Under the pieces are notes generated by a model. The model was not told the origin of the DNA, searched no databases, and saw nothing but the letters and a program-made list of their open reading frames with translations. Source: Ectocarpus siliculosus (taxonomy: Eukaryota > Sar > Phaeophyceae > Ectocarpales > Ectocarpaceae). From it: a DNA stretch of 64,000 nt. The stretch spans positions 1,689,749-1,753,748 of the forward strand of contig FN649734.1 in assembly GCA_000310025.1 (NCBI GenBank), given 5' to 3'. Shown piece by piece: positions 33,141-43,254 of the stretch (positions are counted from its first letter, which is position 1; the number at the start of each line of letters is the position of its first letter). Both the position numbers and the translations under genes were made by a program.

Positions 33141-33614
33141 GTGAACAAAATGAACAATCAAACCCGAACGTCCGCTAGAACTCTGCTTGTACTGCGGCGA
33201 AGATCATGGCATCTCAGCATCACATTCATCCCCCCCCATGATTTTCGACAGCAGTGCTAGCAGTGACCCAACAACATCAACTGCACCATTCGGCGCGGTG
33301 AAGTCCTAGACGATGCACACCATATCCTTGACAAATGAAAAACACATGTACCACAGACCATAAACACCACGTTCGTTCGTGCGCATCGCAACACAGCAGC
33401 CTACGTCGACGCAGTTCTCAAACTCATGGCTTTCAACAAACAAAATCGACCCAGAAAATAGAAAGCCAAATGAACATAATTCTCACGAACGTGCCTGAAT
33501 CGCGCGTAGACTCATGGTGCAACCACCGGTCATCTCGCACGGTAGCTCCCGAACACGTAGCCTCTCAATTCATGCCGCACCCTTCCAGCCACGATCGAAT
33601 GTCCAGCCCTGGCA

Positions 33615-35720
33615 TTACCCCCCATCGTTCCGCACCACGCAGATACCATTGTACACGGTCGGATGGGCGCCGAGATGCCCCGCACCCGCACCCGCACCCG
33701 CACCCGCAGACAACGCCACGAAGCTGCCGTCGCCGCTGCCGCCGTTGCTGTTGCCGCCTTCGCCGCCATTGTCCAACCAACAGCCATCCTCATCGCACGC
33801 GTCCTCCGCTTCTTGCGCTGCTCGTGCCGGTGTAGCTGCCGATGTGGGCACTGCGATCGCCCCCCCAGTTGATACGGCGGGGGGTATCTGGCCGCAGGTC
33901 GACGAAACCTCCAGTGCCACCGTTCCTGCAGCTGACGGCGTCCCGGCCGTTCCCCCCATCGACGAGTCGGGGAAAACACCAATACCTGTCGTCGTCCCCA
34001 CCGTTGTTTCCGCTGCTGAAGCCACGCCTGCTGACGACACAAGTGGTGGGCCCGGCTGCACATGCAGTGCCGGTTTCTTGGCTGCCAATTTCCCCCATTG
34101 CCTCCGTATGTCAGCAAGCTCTTCTTTCATGCTTTCGAGTTCATCCGTCGCCGGTGCCGCCGCCGGTGGCACCACTGATACCGTCGCTTCAACAGCAAGT
34201 GCCTGCTCCCCGGCCGTTCCCCCTGCCGCCGCCGCGGGGAAGACTCTGTTGCCGGGGGTCCCCGCTCTCGCCGCCGTTGCTGCCTCCGATGCCGCCGCTC
34301 CAGCCGCGAGTGCCTGCGCCGCGGCCGTTCCCCCCGCCACCGTAGCGGGGAAACCACCACCACCGGTCGCCGCTCCCACAGCAGTTGCTGTGCCCCATGC
34401 CACCGCTCCATCTGCAAAGGGGAGGAGCGACTCCGGCTGACGCCTGTGCGTGTGCCTCCTCCAGCGTCGTCGCTTCCGCTGCTGGTACGGCATAGTGTCG
34501 TTGCCACTCGCGTTGAGACCCTCTCCATCACCGACATGCACGTGCTGTTGCATGCGGCCGGTTGTGCAACACATGCGGCGCCGATGACCATACTCACCGC
34601 AGGCAGTGCAGTGGCCTTCAAAGCGTCGTGGCGCATTGCAGTCGCCGAGTGAGTGTCCATGCCTCCCGCACCTCACGCACTGATGAACGGCACCCATCGG
34701 AGCGCCTGGCGGCGGAGCTGACTCCTCTTGCGGGTACACGGCGTTGCGCCCACAGTCATAGAGCCCCCCAGATCCCCACGTCGGGAAATTAGGAGGTGGG
34801 TGGTGTACAGGTGGTGGTTGTGGATGAACCCACTGTTGTTGCTGCTGCTCCTGCTGCCGCCGCCGTTGTTTCCCCTTCTGACCGCCGCCGCCATGACCGC
34901 ACCCCAAACCACCGACCGCCTTCGATTTGCCCAATTCCTTGATCTCGACGTTGTTAGCGTATGCCGTGCGAACAACTTTTTCCACTTTCGCTCGGGGAAT
35001 GGTGGGGTCGGCCAGGATAGACTTGCGTTCGACATCGTACTCGGGCGAAAGCTGGCGAACAATGATGTGGACGATTTCCCGCTCGGATTTTTCAATGCCG
35101 ACAGCTCGCATGATGTTGATGATGCCATCAACTCTGGCAAAGAAAAGCTTCGGGTTCTCGCCAGGGGACATCTCAACTGCCTCCAACCGTCGCACAAGCA
35201 ATGTCTTCTCGGCGTCGAAAGTAGGCAAAACCCATTCGCGGATCACCCTCCACGCCTCAGGGACGCAGTCGCAAGCAGCCAACCGTTCTTCAATGTCCGT
35301 GCCGCAGGTTGCTTCCAACAGATATCCCCACGCCCGCTTGTGTGCCGTAACGAGCGCCGCACCATGAACCCGGTTCAGGTATGTACAATCCAAACAGCTG
35401 ATGACAGGAACATAGCCAGTGGGATAGGTGTCTTCAAGCGTCTGCTCCAAACCCTCGCTAGCCAGGAAAATCCGCAATCTCCGCAACCAGTTCACGGCCT
35501 TCGCCGAATCTTTCGGGATTTTGGGCGGTATGCGAATGCTGCTGTAGCCGCTCAACGCACAATTTCCGTCATTCATCGTGCTCACCCGTTGTGTACCGAG
35601 ACCAGCTCCACCAGCTGCCCAGGTAGACGTTCTCCCGGCAGCCATTACTCTTGCCGGTGCATCATTCTTCTCCGATAGATGCCCATATTCCCTCTCCGTC
35701 ATGTCCTTCTCCCTCGCCAT
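33615..35720 (-). CDS. Copia-type retrotransposon Gag polyprotein (stand-alone)
   Basis: A single uninterrupted frame of 701 codons starts at the ATG at 35720. Residues of about 65-270 form a Ty1/copia Gag (UBN2-type) domain: NWLRRLRIFL, then AWGYLLEATCG, EAWRVIREWVLPTF and MSPGENPKLFFARVDGI. Two CCHC zinc knuckles follow, CVRCGRHGHSLGDC and CTACGEYGHRRRMC, both CX2CX4HX4C, which bind RNA in the family. The C-terminal third is Ala/Gly/Pro-rich, with repeats of about 30-60 residues (GTAGEQAL, GTAAAQAL), a short coiled segment (DELESMKEELADIRRQWGKL) and an acidic DEDGCW patch. Such proteins coat element RNA in cytoplasmic particles. No protease, integrase or RT follows downstream on the same strand. 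The intact frame implies a young insertion or selection for Gag alone. A gap lies 84 bp upstream, so the 5' LTR cannot be checked. Confidence 0.85.
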   Translation of the reverse strand: MAREKDMTEREYGHLSEKNDAPARVMAAGRTSTWAAGGAGLGTQRVSTMNDGNCALSGYSSIRIPPKIPKDSAKAVNWLRRLRIFLASEGLEQTLEDTYPTGYVPVISCLDCTYLNRVHGAALVTAHKRAWGYLLEATCGTDIEERLAACDCVPEAWRVIREWVLPTFDAEKTLLVRRLEAVEMSPGENPKLFFARVDGIINIMRAVGIEKSEREIVHIIVRQLSPEYDVERKSILADPTIPRAKVEKVVRTAYANNVEIKELGKSKAVGGLGCGHGGGGQKGKQRRRQQEQQQQQWVHPQPPPVHHPPPNFPTWGSGGLYDCGRNAVYPQEESAPPPGAPMGAVHQCVRCGRHGHSLGDCNAPRRFEGHCTACGEYGHRRRMCCTTGRMQQHVHVGDGEGLNASGNDTMPYQQRKRRRWRRHTHRRQPESLLPFADGAVAWGTATAVGAATGGGGFPATVAGGTAAAQALAAGAAASEAATAARAGTPGNRVFPAAAAGGTAGEQALAVEATVSVVPPAAAPATDELESMKEELADIRRQWGKLAAKKPALHVQPGPPLVSSAGVASAAETTVGTTTGIGVFPDSSMGGTAGTPSAAGTVALEVSSTCGQIPPAVSTGGAIAVPTSAATPARAAQEAEDACDEDGCWLDNGGEGGNSNGGSGDGSFVALSAGAGAGAGAGHLGAHPTVYNGICVVRNDGG

Positions 35721-35803
35721 CTCTTCTCTTCCTCCGCCAAATTACGCCGCAAAAAAAATAAAACGCGGCAAAATCCGCCTACTGCTGTATTGTTTTGTAG
35801 CTG

Positions 35804-35903
35804 NNNNNNNNNNNNNNNNNNNNNNNNNNNNNNNNNNNNNNNNNNNNNNNNNNNNNNNNNNNNNNNNNNNNNNNNNNNNNNNNNNNNNNNNNNNNNNNNN
35901 NNN
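35804..35903. other. Assembly gap (100 N)
   Basis: Exactly 100 N, the usual placeholder for a gap of unknown size, directly upstream of the Gag gene. The missing sequence could be the element's 5' LTR or leader. Confidence 0.95.
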
Positions 35904-37100
35904 CGAATTGGTGCTACAATGCCATGTTCCACCCGTTGTAGCAATGCATAGACTACTACATGTAGTCTACAGTAGTCTTCCGACAAGTGGGCCCACACAG
36001 GCAGTACACTGTTTCCTGTCGCTAAAAACACGGATGCAAACAGGTCCTGTAGAAGCATAGACTATTGTTGTTTGATTGGTGTTTGATACATGTTCTGTAG
36101 GAAGGTACTAGGGTTAAGGATTGGCCCCCCGCCCCCCAATGGGGCTGTGGGCCAACATCCAGAACGGATGGTGGTGAGTGTCCGGGAGGAAGGGAAGAAG
36201 AAGAAGAAGGGGAGAGGATTTGTAAGGGCGGGAAGAAGGGACGGTGTTGGGAGAGGCAAGGAAGTGATGAAGAATTTCGGCACTCGACGAGCGCGCGGTC
36301 CTGTCGGGGATGAAAGGAACATGTCAGTCCGTAGTCTTGTCTATCGGAATCGAAAAGCCGAAAAATGGAGGTATTGTACATTATGTACACAACGACGGAG
36401 AAGGCCGACGAGGAAGGTACGAAGAGAGGAAATTGCACCCCACGTTCGAAGTCGGTGTGAAAACCGCGGCAAGGATGGAGTGCGAAGGAAAAAAAAAAAA
36501 AACGGAGACGTCGACGTTTGCGTCGTGGAGCGATCCTTCTGTATATCGCAGGTACTCACCAACGCAAGACGGGGAGGTTAAATACCCATCGTGAAAGTCA
36601 AAGCGCAGGTCATAGCTGCATATGACTCATGCGCGGAGAAGTTACCACACGGAGACTTATCAACAAGAAGTTTGAAGGTCCGGCTGAGAAGGTTTGAAAA
36701 CACAAACACTTACGCGGCGACGATGGCAAGCGCAACGTCAAGACTTCACAAGAACAAAAGTGCATCCAAAAAAAGAAAAGGCCGGATGGCGACCTATGGC
36801 TCTCTCTCTCAGAATGAAGGGATTCCCACAATTTCCAACAGGTAGTCCACAAGTATCGAGGAGGACGTCGGAACGGTTTTTAATGTGGAGACAACAGCAA
36901 CAACAACAACGATGAAGGTCGACCCGTCCTGCGTCGTTCAGTGTAAAATGATAAATGCAAAAGGTGGACTGCGTGAAGATCCAGCGGTCTTTTTCGGCAG
37001 TGGCAAAGAAATATGCGACCACATGCCGCGAAAAAAAAAAAAGTTGAGCGGAATTACTCTATATTATAGTAAATAGAACACCGCCTTCTCTGTTGTTGCA

Positions 37101-37715
37101 GGTTTGCTTCCACAACCCGGGAGTCCAACCCACCTTGTATTTCGGCCTACAAGACTCCAATCGACACAAGCACCGGTAGAAGAGTGCGTGGGAGATGCCG
37201 TGACATCACAACTCCACTCTCCTACGACATCCATGTACAGTAGTACTGCTGTCGTTGTAGCATGCATGTGGAACATCTCCGAGGCGTCCTCCTGCGCGGT
37301 AACGACAACATGGCGAGAGCTGTACGTGTACCTGTCGTCGACACATGTGGCAGCCGCGCGATACACGAACGGATGTTTGCATCGCATTGTACTATGGTTC
37401 GCCGTGGCAAGAAGTATCCCATCCCGTTAGGTCGTTGCGGTACTTGTAGCACGCGGACGTCGTTCGGCGTCTAGTCCATACTCAGTCTGCTGTAGCAAAA
37501 ACACAGCAGCAGTAATCGAGCTATGCATGAAAATTTTTGCTCTGGTTCACTTTTGCCTCCACAACACGAGAATCCCACTGCTGTATCTCGACCTACAAGA
37601 CTCCAATCAACAAACCAGCACTGGCAGAAGTGCGTGGAAGATGCTGTGACAGCACAACTAAGTCGACACTCGTACGACTTCCATGTAAAGTCGGCGTCTG
37701 GTCCATACTGCTGTA
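37101..37715 (+). repeat. Diverged direct duplication (37101-37255 and 37548-37715)
   Basis: Both copies read CCACAAC.CG.GA.TCC, CGACCTACAAGACTCCAATC or a variant, GCAGAAG.GCGTGG.AGATGC.GTGACA and ACGACTTCCATGTA or a variant. I judge identity at roughly three in four bases. GCGTCTAGTCCATACT also recurs (37468 and 37694), so the unit may be longer, with an insertion. Confidence 0.6.
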
Positions 37716-39050
37716 GAAATTCAAAAATCGAGCCATTTTTTTTTATTTTTTTCCATACTAATAACAAGAAATGTGTCACGTCACGACGACCATCCTGTAA
37801 GTATATATATAACATGATTCCTCGGTGTATCCCGCAAGATATGATGCAACCCGCCCGATGCTACCTTGATGGGAAAATGTTACCTTGATAGGCAAAGATT
37901 CAATCAGGTGGTTGCTCATGTGTGTGCGTATTGCAGCGTGTACCCGTTCGGATCCTTCCTTCCTGCAGTTAGGCCTGTCTCGACGTCGTCGGTGTCAGGT
38001 AGTTGGACCTTTCGTTGGATGTGTGAAGACTGTACAATCATCGACAATCGTTGTCTCTGAGACCAGTTTATCATCGCATCATCATCCGGTCACGTGGACA
38101 AGAAAAAGTCCATCCGCACCGTTTGGCGGAGAACCCCGGCATCTAGTCTGTGTAGTACTAAACGCATTATATGTAGTATTCAGACTGGCTCATCAACGGA
38201 TATAGGTATACAGTACATTGAGCGGCCGCGTTCTGTCGCGAACGTACACGGTCCGCGAAAACCATATCTACACGTTGCTCCCAAAGTACGGGGCCTGCTG
38301 GACCTTGGAGGAATGGGAGTTAATTAAGTGAACTGCAGTACCTGACTTGCAGTACCCGGCGGGTGTGGCCAAGCAATAAATCTGCATACGCATAGAGTCC
38401 ACAAGACTAAATATTACTTCGTATGTCCGATGGCCGGAAGGATCACAATCCGTAGTGTGTGGGTACAGTTTCATGTCAACTCACTCTCTCTCGTTTGCAT
38501 TTTTGCAGCACCTGTCTGTCCCAATGCCTGTGCATGCTTTCATGCCACCCTCACGCATCTGTCCACTGTTTGCTGTCCCCGGTCATCACGAAAGGAGGAG
38601 GCGGACGTGAGGGCGTGAGGGCACGCAGGCGTGAGAGGGCAGGTGATCTATGTACAACGAGATACACGAAGTAGTCTAATCGCCTAGTCTATGCCTGCCT
38701 CTTTCGGACTATTATTGTCGTTCGGAGGATGGTTCGAAGTTTTTTCGACGATTTCCTTCGGGTCTCGTCATCCTTCTTCCGTGCCGGTTGGTCCCGCGTC
38801 ACGTACCTCGTGCCCAATCCGTTCCGGTGGGATCCACGTAACATACCCGAAGGCCACAGGGGACCTATCGCCGTGTCTGCTCGGGGAATCGCAGAAACAT
38901 GCAGTAAGTTGGCCATCGAAACGCGATGAAATCGTTGCAAAATATATATTTAATTATATAGCAAGCTATCATCCCGTGTCGAATAGGATGAGTGAGTTGT
39001 GCCGTTGTGTTCTTGTGTTCTTGTAACGAAAACATACACACACATTGACG

Positions 39051-39196
39051 TATTTTCATTGGTCAACCGGACAGCGCGGTCGATGCGAATAATATGGACA
39101 CACATCTGAAGAAACACACGTCAGAAGTGTTCTTGGTTTTTACCCGCACGGAGACTGACGTATTTTCATTGGTCAGCCGGTTAGCGCGGTCGATGC
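39051..39196 (+). repeat. Dispersed tRNA-D-arm-like motif, copies 2 and 3 (tandem)
   Basis: GACGTATTTTCATTGGTCA opens both copies, 109 bp apart. CCGG.(C/T)AGCGCGGTCGATGC follows each, and ACACAC comes soon after. Copy 1 is at 21815 and copy 4 at 54764. Confidence 0.7.
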
Positions 39197-40207
39197 TATC
39201 AACAAAAACACACGACATAATCTGTTTTGCATGTACTACAAATAAGTTGTATTCTTGTTTGGTTGCAAGGCCACGAGACGCCACAACAACTTTGCCTGCC
39301 ACCATCTGCCCCACTCTCTGCAGACGCCCTCTCCTCCTCTTCTACAGGTGTAACTGGAGTGACGGCTGCTGCTCCTGCTCGTCCCCCCCTTTGATCATCA
39401 GTGAACAGGTGGGTGTTGGTGGGTGTAAGGTGCACGAGAGAGTCCGCGGACTGACTGCTGTAGAGAAGTAAAACGGCCAATTTTGACCACTCTCACGGCA
39501 CCACTTCCATCGCCGTGTGTGGTGCTGCTTGCGAACTTCCGCTTTCGGATCATTGGCCTCTGACCCCGTACAATAATCTCGGGCTTGCCCGGAGAGAGTG
39601 CGCCTACCGTGATACAATATAAAGCAGCAGAGGGTCCACCAACGGTCCACAATTTTGTCGTCATAATTTCCAACCCCGGTTTCTCGAGACGGATCACCGA
39701 AACACATTAAAACGCTCACACCCGCCCCTCAGACCTTTGACAACCCTATGTGAATTTTCTCAAATGTACACGTCGTTCTCATACACGCGATGTCTGCCCA
39801 CCTCCTGCGACCCTCACCTCTCTACGCGCCACGGATCGTATGATTACCTCAGTTTCAGTGGATGCTGACCACCCGCTCCTTTGTGCGCGCCCCATAGTGA
39901 AGGAGGCGATGCTAGCACAAAAAACACACAACAATTGTGGCGCCAACCGCACCGACCGGCGGCAGCCATGTGCGGCTGGAGAAGCGTGTCATACCCAGAC
40001 GTCACGATTGAGCCCTCGATGGGTATGAGTGTCGAGGTTGTGGCGGCCAGCTTAACGAAATAGTGTGAATTTTTTTTTGCAATCGTCAGGAGGTCGACCC
40101 TTCTGACTATAATACGAGCTATCTATCTCTGTAGGGCTACTCGATGACCAAGACGGCGACAATTTTCACTGGGTGTAGCCTTCGCAGTTTTTTTCTGTAC
40201 AACAAAC

Positions 40208-40312
40208 ATGTTGGACAAAGCATAGAATCGGGGAAGTTGGGTTAGGGTTAGGATTGTAGGGAACAGGGTCCGCGTCCCTCGTCCCCCCTCCCTGTTCTAT
40301 TTCCTTGTGGTG
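40208..40312 (+). repeat. Dispersed repeat copy (related to 14733-14820)
   Basis: Same order of blocks as at 14733, with one extra TTAGGG-like unit (GGGTTAGGGTTAGGATTG). Confidence 0.6.
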
Positions 40313-41594
40313 AATTTCCCGCGAAAGCGGTACGGGCGGGGGACCGTACTTTACGCTGCACCATCTCATTTTTTTGGCCCGTTGGCGCACTGCGCGGAGT
40401 CGTCTGGCAATCACAATGTAGAAGCAGGGGATTTTTGCGCAAGGCTAGAGTGTGTCGTTCCCTGCAGCATTCGCTTCTAAACCACCACGGCAGGCAGGCG
40501 TCAGGGACATATCTTAAATGTTGGCGATGCGTATGCTCATACAGGCCCGACTCTGTGGAACGGCAGTAGTAACCAAAGTGTGCGGGAGGCGGAGGTTGGT
40601 CTTTCTTGTTGTACGGCATTTGCAGCCCGTGTACAAGGAAGCTTCTCATAGTCGGAGAGGTGGTCGAGGCTTTGCAGCATGTTGGTTTCGCGCTTTGCTT
40701 TCCAGTGTTGTATCGATTCTTACATACGGTAAACTAACGCGTTTGAATGAATTTTCATGTTCTGACTGCGGGCGACACTTTTTCTCTCCAGCAAGGTGTC
40801 ATCACTGCTTGACTTGAACTGAATACCGAAACGAACGCGTCATATACCGAACTAAGAGGGTAAGAAGGTCGAGGGCCGTTGTCATACCACCCTCTAACAA
40901 CCAACGGTACCACAACTGTATGCTCCAACATGGGGGTTAGGATATCTCTTTTCTATGAGAAAAAGCAATCGGCTTATTCGCTGTGAAACATTACTTCCGA
41001 ACTGACGCAAGGTTAGCAAGCGAACAATACGATAGGAATTCATACAACTGGCCCGCATCCAGTGGCGGGGGATATGGGTAGGGTTTCCGCTTCCTGAACA
41101 ACAAGCACGATGCAACTACGAACAAGGAAATAAAAATCCATCGAAGATGCTCATCGGTGTTGAACAAGAATGGCAGTCAAGAAATCCAGCCTCGAAAACC
41201 TCATCATTGAAGAAGTTGAGCACCATTGTGAGCTCGATTATGAACCCCTCACCCTAAAACCTATACGGTGGTATTCGTAGCATAACCCGAGGAACTAGGA
41301 ACCCCAGCCTCAGCAAAAGTGGGCTGGGTTACGTACGGGCACCTACTGAAGATCTAGAGCATGTCCCGAGCCTTGAGATCCATCCTTAGGGTGCCTAATT
41401 GGTCAATCACCGGCGTCGGGTGAAGGCCGCCGCATGTTCCGGGTGGACGCCGGCCATGTTGTCTGCCTTTTCACAAACTGTTCGGACCTTGAGGCAGCGA
41501 CGACCGGCACAGTCACCGTGCTGGGTACGTAGGGTGCCGCAGAGACACCGCAAGGGCCGACATTGCTCTTCAGTCTTGTTAACGTCCCACTAAT

Positions 41595-41597
<3 letters not shown>

Positions 41598-41686
<89 letters not shown>

Positions 41687-41702
41687 CCTCTCTCTCTCTC
41701 TC
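41598..41702 (+). repeat. (CT)n microsatellite, about 105 bp
   Basis: A nearly pure CT run with two interruptions near its right end. Confidence 0.95.
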
Positions 41703-41937
41703 GCTTCCCCCCCCGCCCCCTTTTTTTCCAAGAGGATTTCCGTCACATTTTCCACTATGGAGCATATTTCTAAGTCGAGCATGGCGATGTCGTGGTCAAG
41801 CAGATGCCTTTCGCTCAGCCTGGTATGGATCACTTTGCTCGATATTGACGTGACGTCTGTGAGGTAAGGGGGTTGGCTTAAATATTCCGGTTGGCTACAG
41901 TAAAGAACATAGTTGCTCCTGGCCAAGTGGATAGCGC

Positions 41938-42122
41938 TAGTTCGTGTGTACACAGAGGGAAGAGAGTGCTGAACTCTTCTCGCATTAAAAATTGAAGGCG
42001 AAGTACCGCAGGAGGGGAGGGTAGAGAGAGGCTCTTCTGTGTGACCACGGGTTGGAATAAACGGCACTACTAGTGCTGTGAGCGCTGATTTGAAGTGAAG
42101 AACAAAAAAAAAAAAAAAAGTT
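41938..42122 (-). repeat. Dispersed repeat, copy 2 (inverted relative to 6391-6620)
   Basis: The reverse complement is collinear with 6391-6620, from GTGTACACACGAACTAGCGC to the poly-T/poly-A edge at about 42105-42122. A weaker match may extend to about 42215. The poly-A edge would suit a retroposed element. Confidence 0.6.
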
Positions 42123-43254
42123 GTAGTTGTACAAAAACATATGTACTGTAGTACACGTCTCACCACGAAAAATGGGGGGACTGTCGCCATAATAATTAGG
42201 ACGAAAATACACACACCACACCAATTATTTTGCGTTGGTGTCGGAGACCTTTGCGGCATCACCGAGTGGTCACCATCGCCATAATTCCGTTTTTCATTTT
42301 GTGGTGTTGGAGTTCTCGACAACGATCGGTCGTCTCAACAACAATGGTTGTGAAAACTTCGTTCGTGGACGTGTAGGGTGCTATGTCGAAGGATGGCGAT
42401 GACGCCCTCGGTTCCATTGGTGGGCGAGCAACGTTCCGCACACCAGACCATAGTTCGGGGCAGGCCTGTTCACGCCTACTGGGATGAACACACGTACGGA
42501 CAAGTACACCAATGTTTCGAAACTCCCACGGTTCTTGACAGGAATTTACAAATACACCGGTCTTATTCCGTGCGACAACAATATGAACGATGCGCTGTTT
42601 GCTGGGATCACGTTATTTGATCAATTTTAGCAGATTCCGCCTCTCTCTCCCGCGTCGTCTTGAAGTCCCTCTCAGAGTCATATTGTGGTTGTTGCTATGG
42701 GAAAATCGAACCGCATGCCCATGGATGAATTGATGCGTGAGGCGCGAGCTATTGGTTGTTGTAGGAAAATAATCGTACCGACAAGAAACTTGTGAGGAAT
42801 GAGTTCGGCGGAATCCGTACGTCAATGGATATAGAGGGTTTCCTCGCCTTAGCCACAAGCACTAGGGACAAGGGATGATCCTGCTGCCCACACCTGCGAC
42901 GTCGGCCGCTGTTTCTTTGCTCCCTTTCGCCCCTATGCAAGCGGAACTTCCCTCTCTCTTGGCGACCAAGGTTTAGCCTATCGCGTTTGCGTCTCGGCCG
43001 TCCGTCCTGCCTTTCACAACGCCCCTGGTTGGTATTGACATTGCAACGCGTGCCCACCGTCCCACGCGTGGCACACGATGCATCCCGCCCGATACACACT
43101 GTACATACGTATTGTGAATGACTGCAGCTCGAGATTGCTTGCTTTCCGTATAGAGACCTTCTCAATGCTGAAATCGCCAACCAACCGGAAGTCAATGTTG
43201 TCAGTCGGTCCCTCCGGTGGTTCCTACGATGCTACATCTTCTCTCCTTACACAG

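Larger units (their letters stand above)
35904..43254. other. Repeat-rich region with no supported gene
   Basis: I found no splice-consistent coding exons here. The region carries the repeats listed separately. An ATG-initiated short frame near 42830 (MDIEGFLALATSTRDKG) could be an upstream exon of the 43255 gene, but no donor in matching phase was found. Confidence 0.4.

Noticed and set aside
35720-36581. Short plus- and minus-strand frames around the N gap, including 36090-36581
   Set aside because: Frames over N are artefacts. The 163-codon frame is basic low-complexity sequence with no support.
41403-42322. 247-codon minus-strand frame with a long Arg-Glu repeat
   Set aside because: It is produced by the CT microsatellite and the dispersed repeat, not by a gene.
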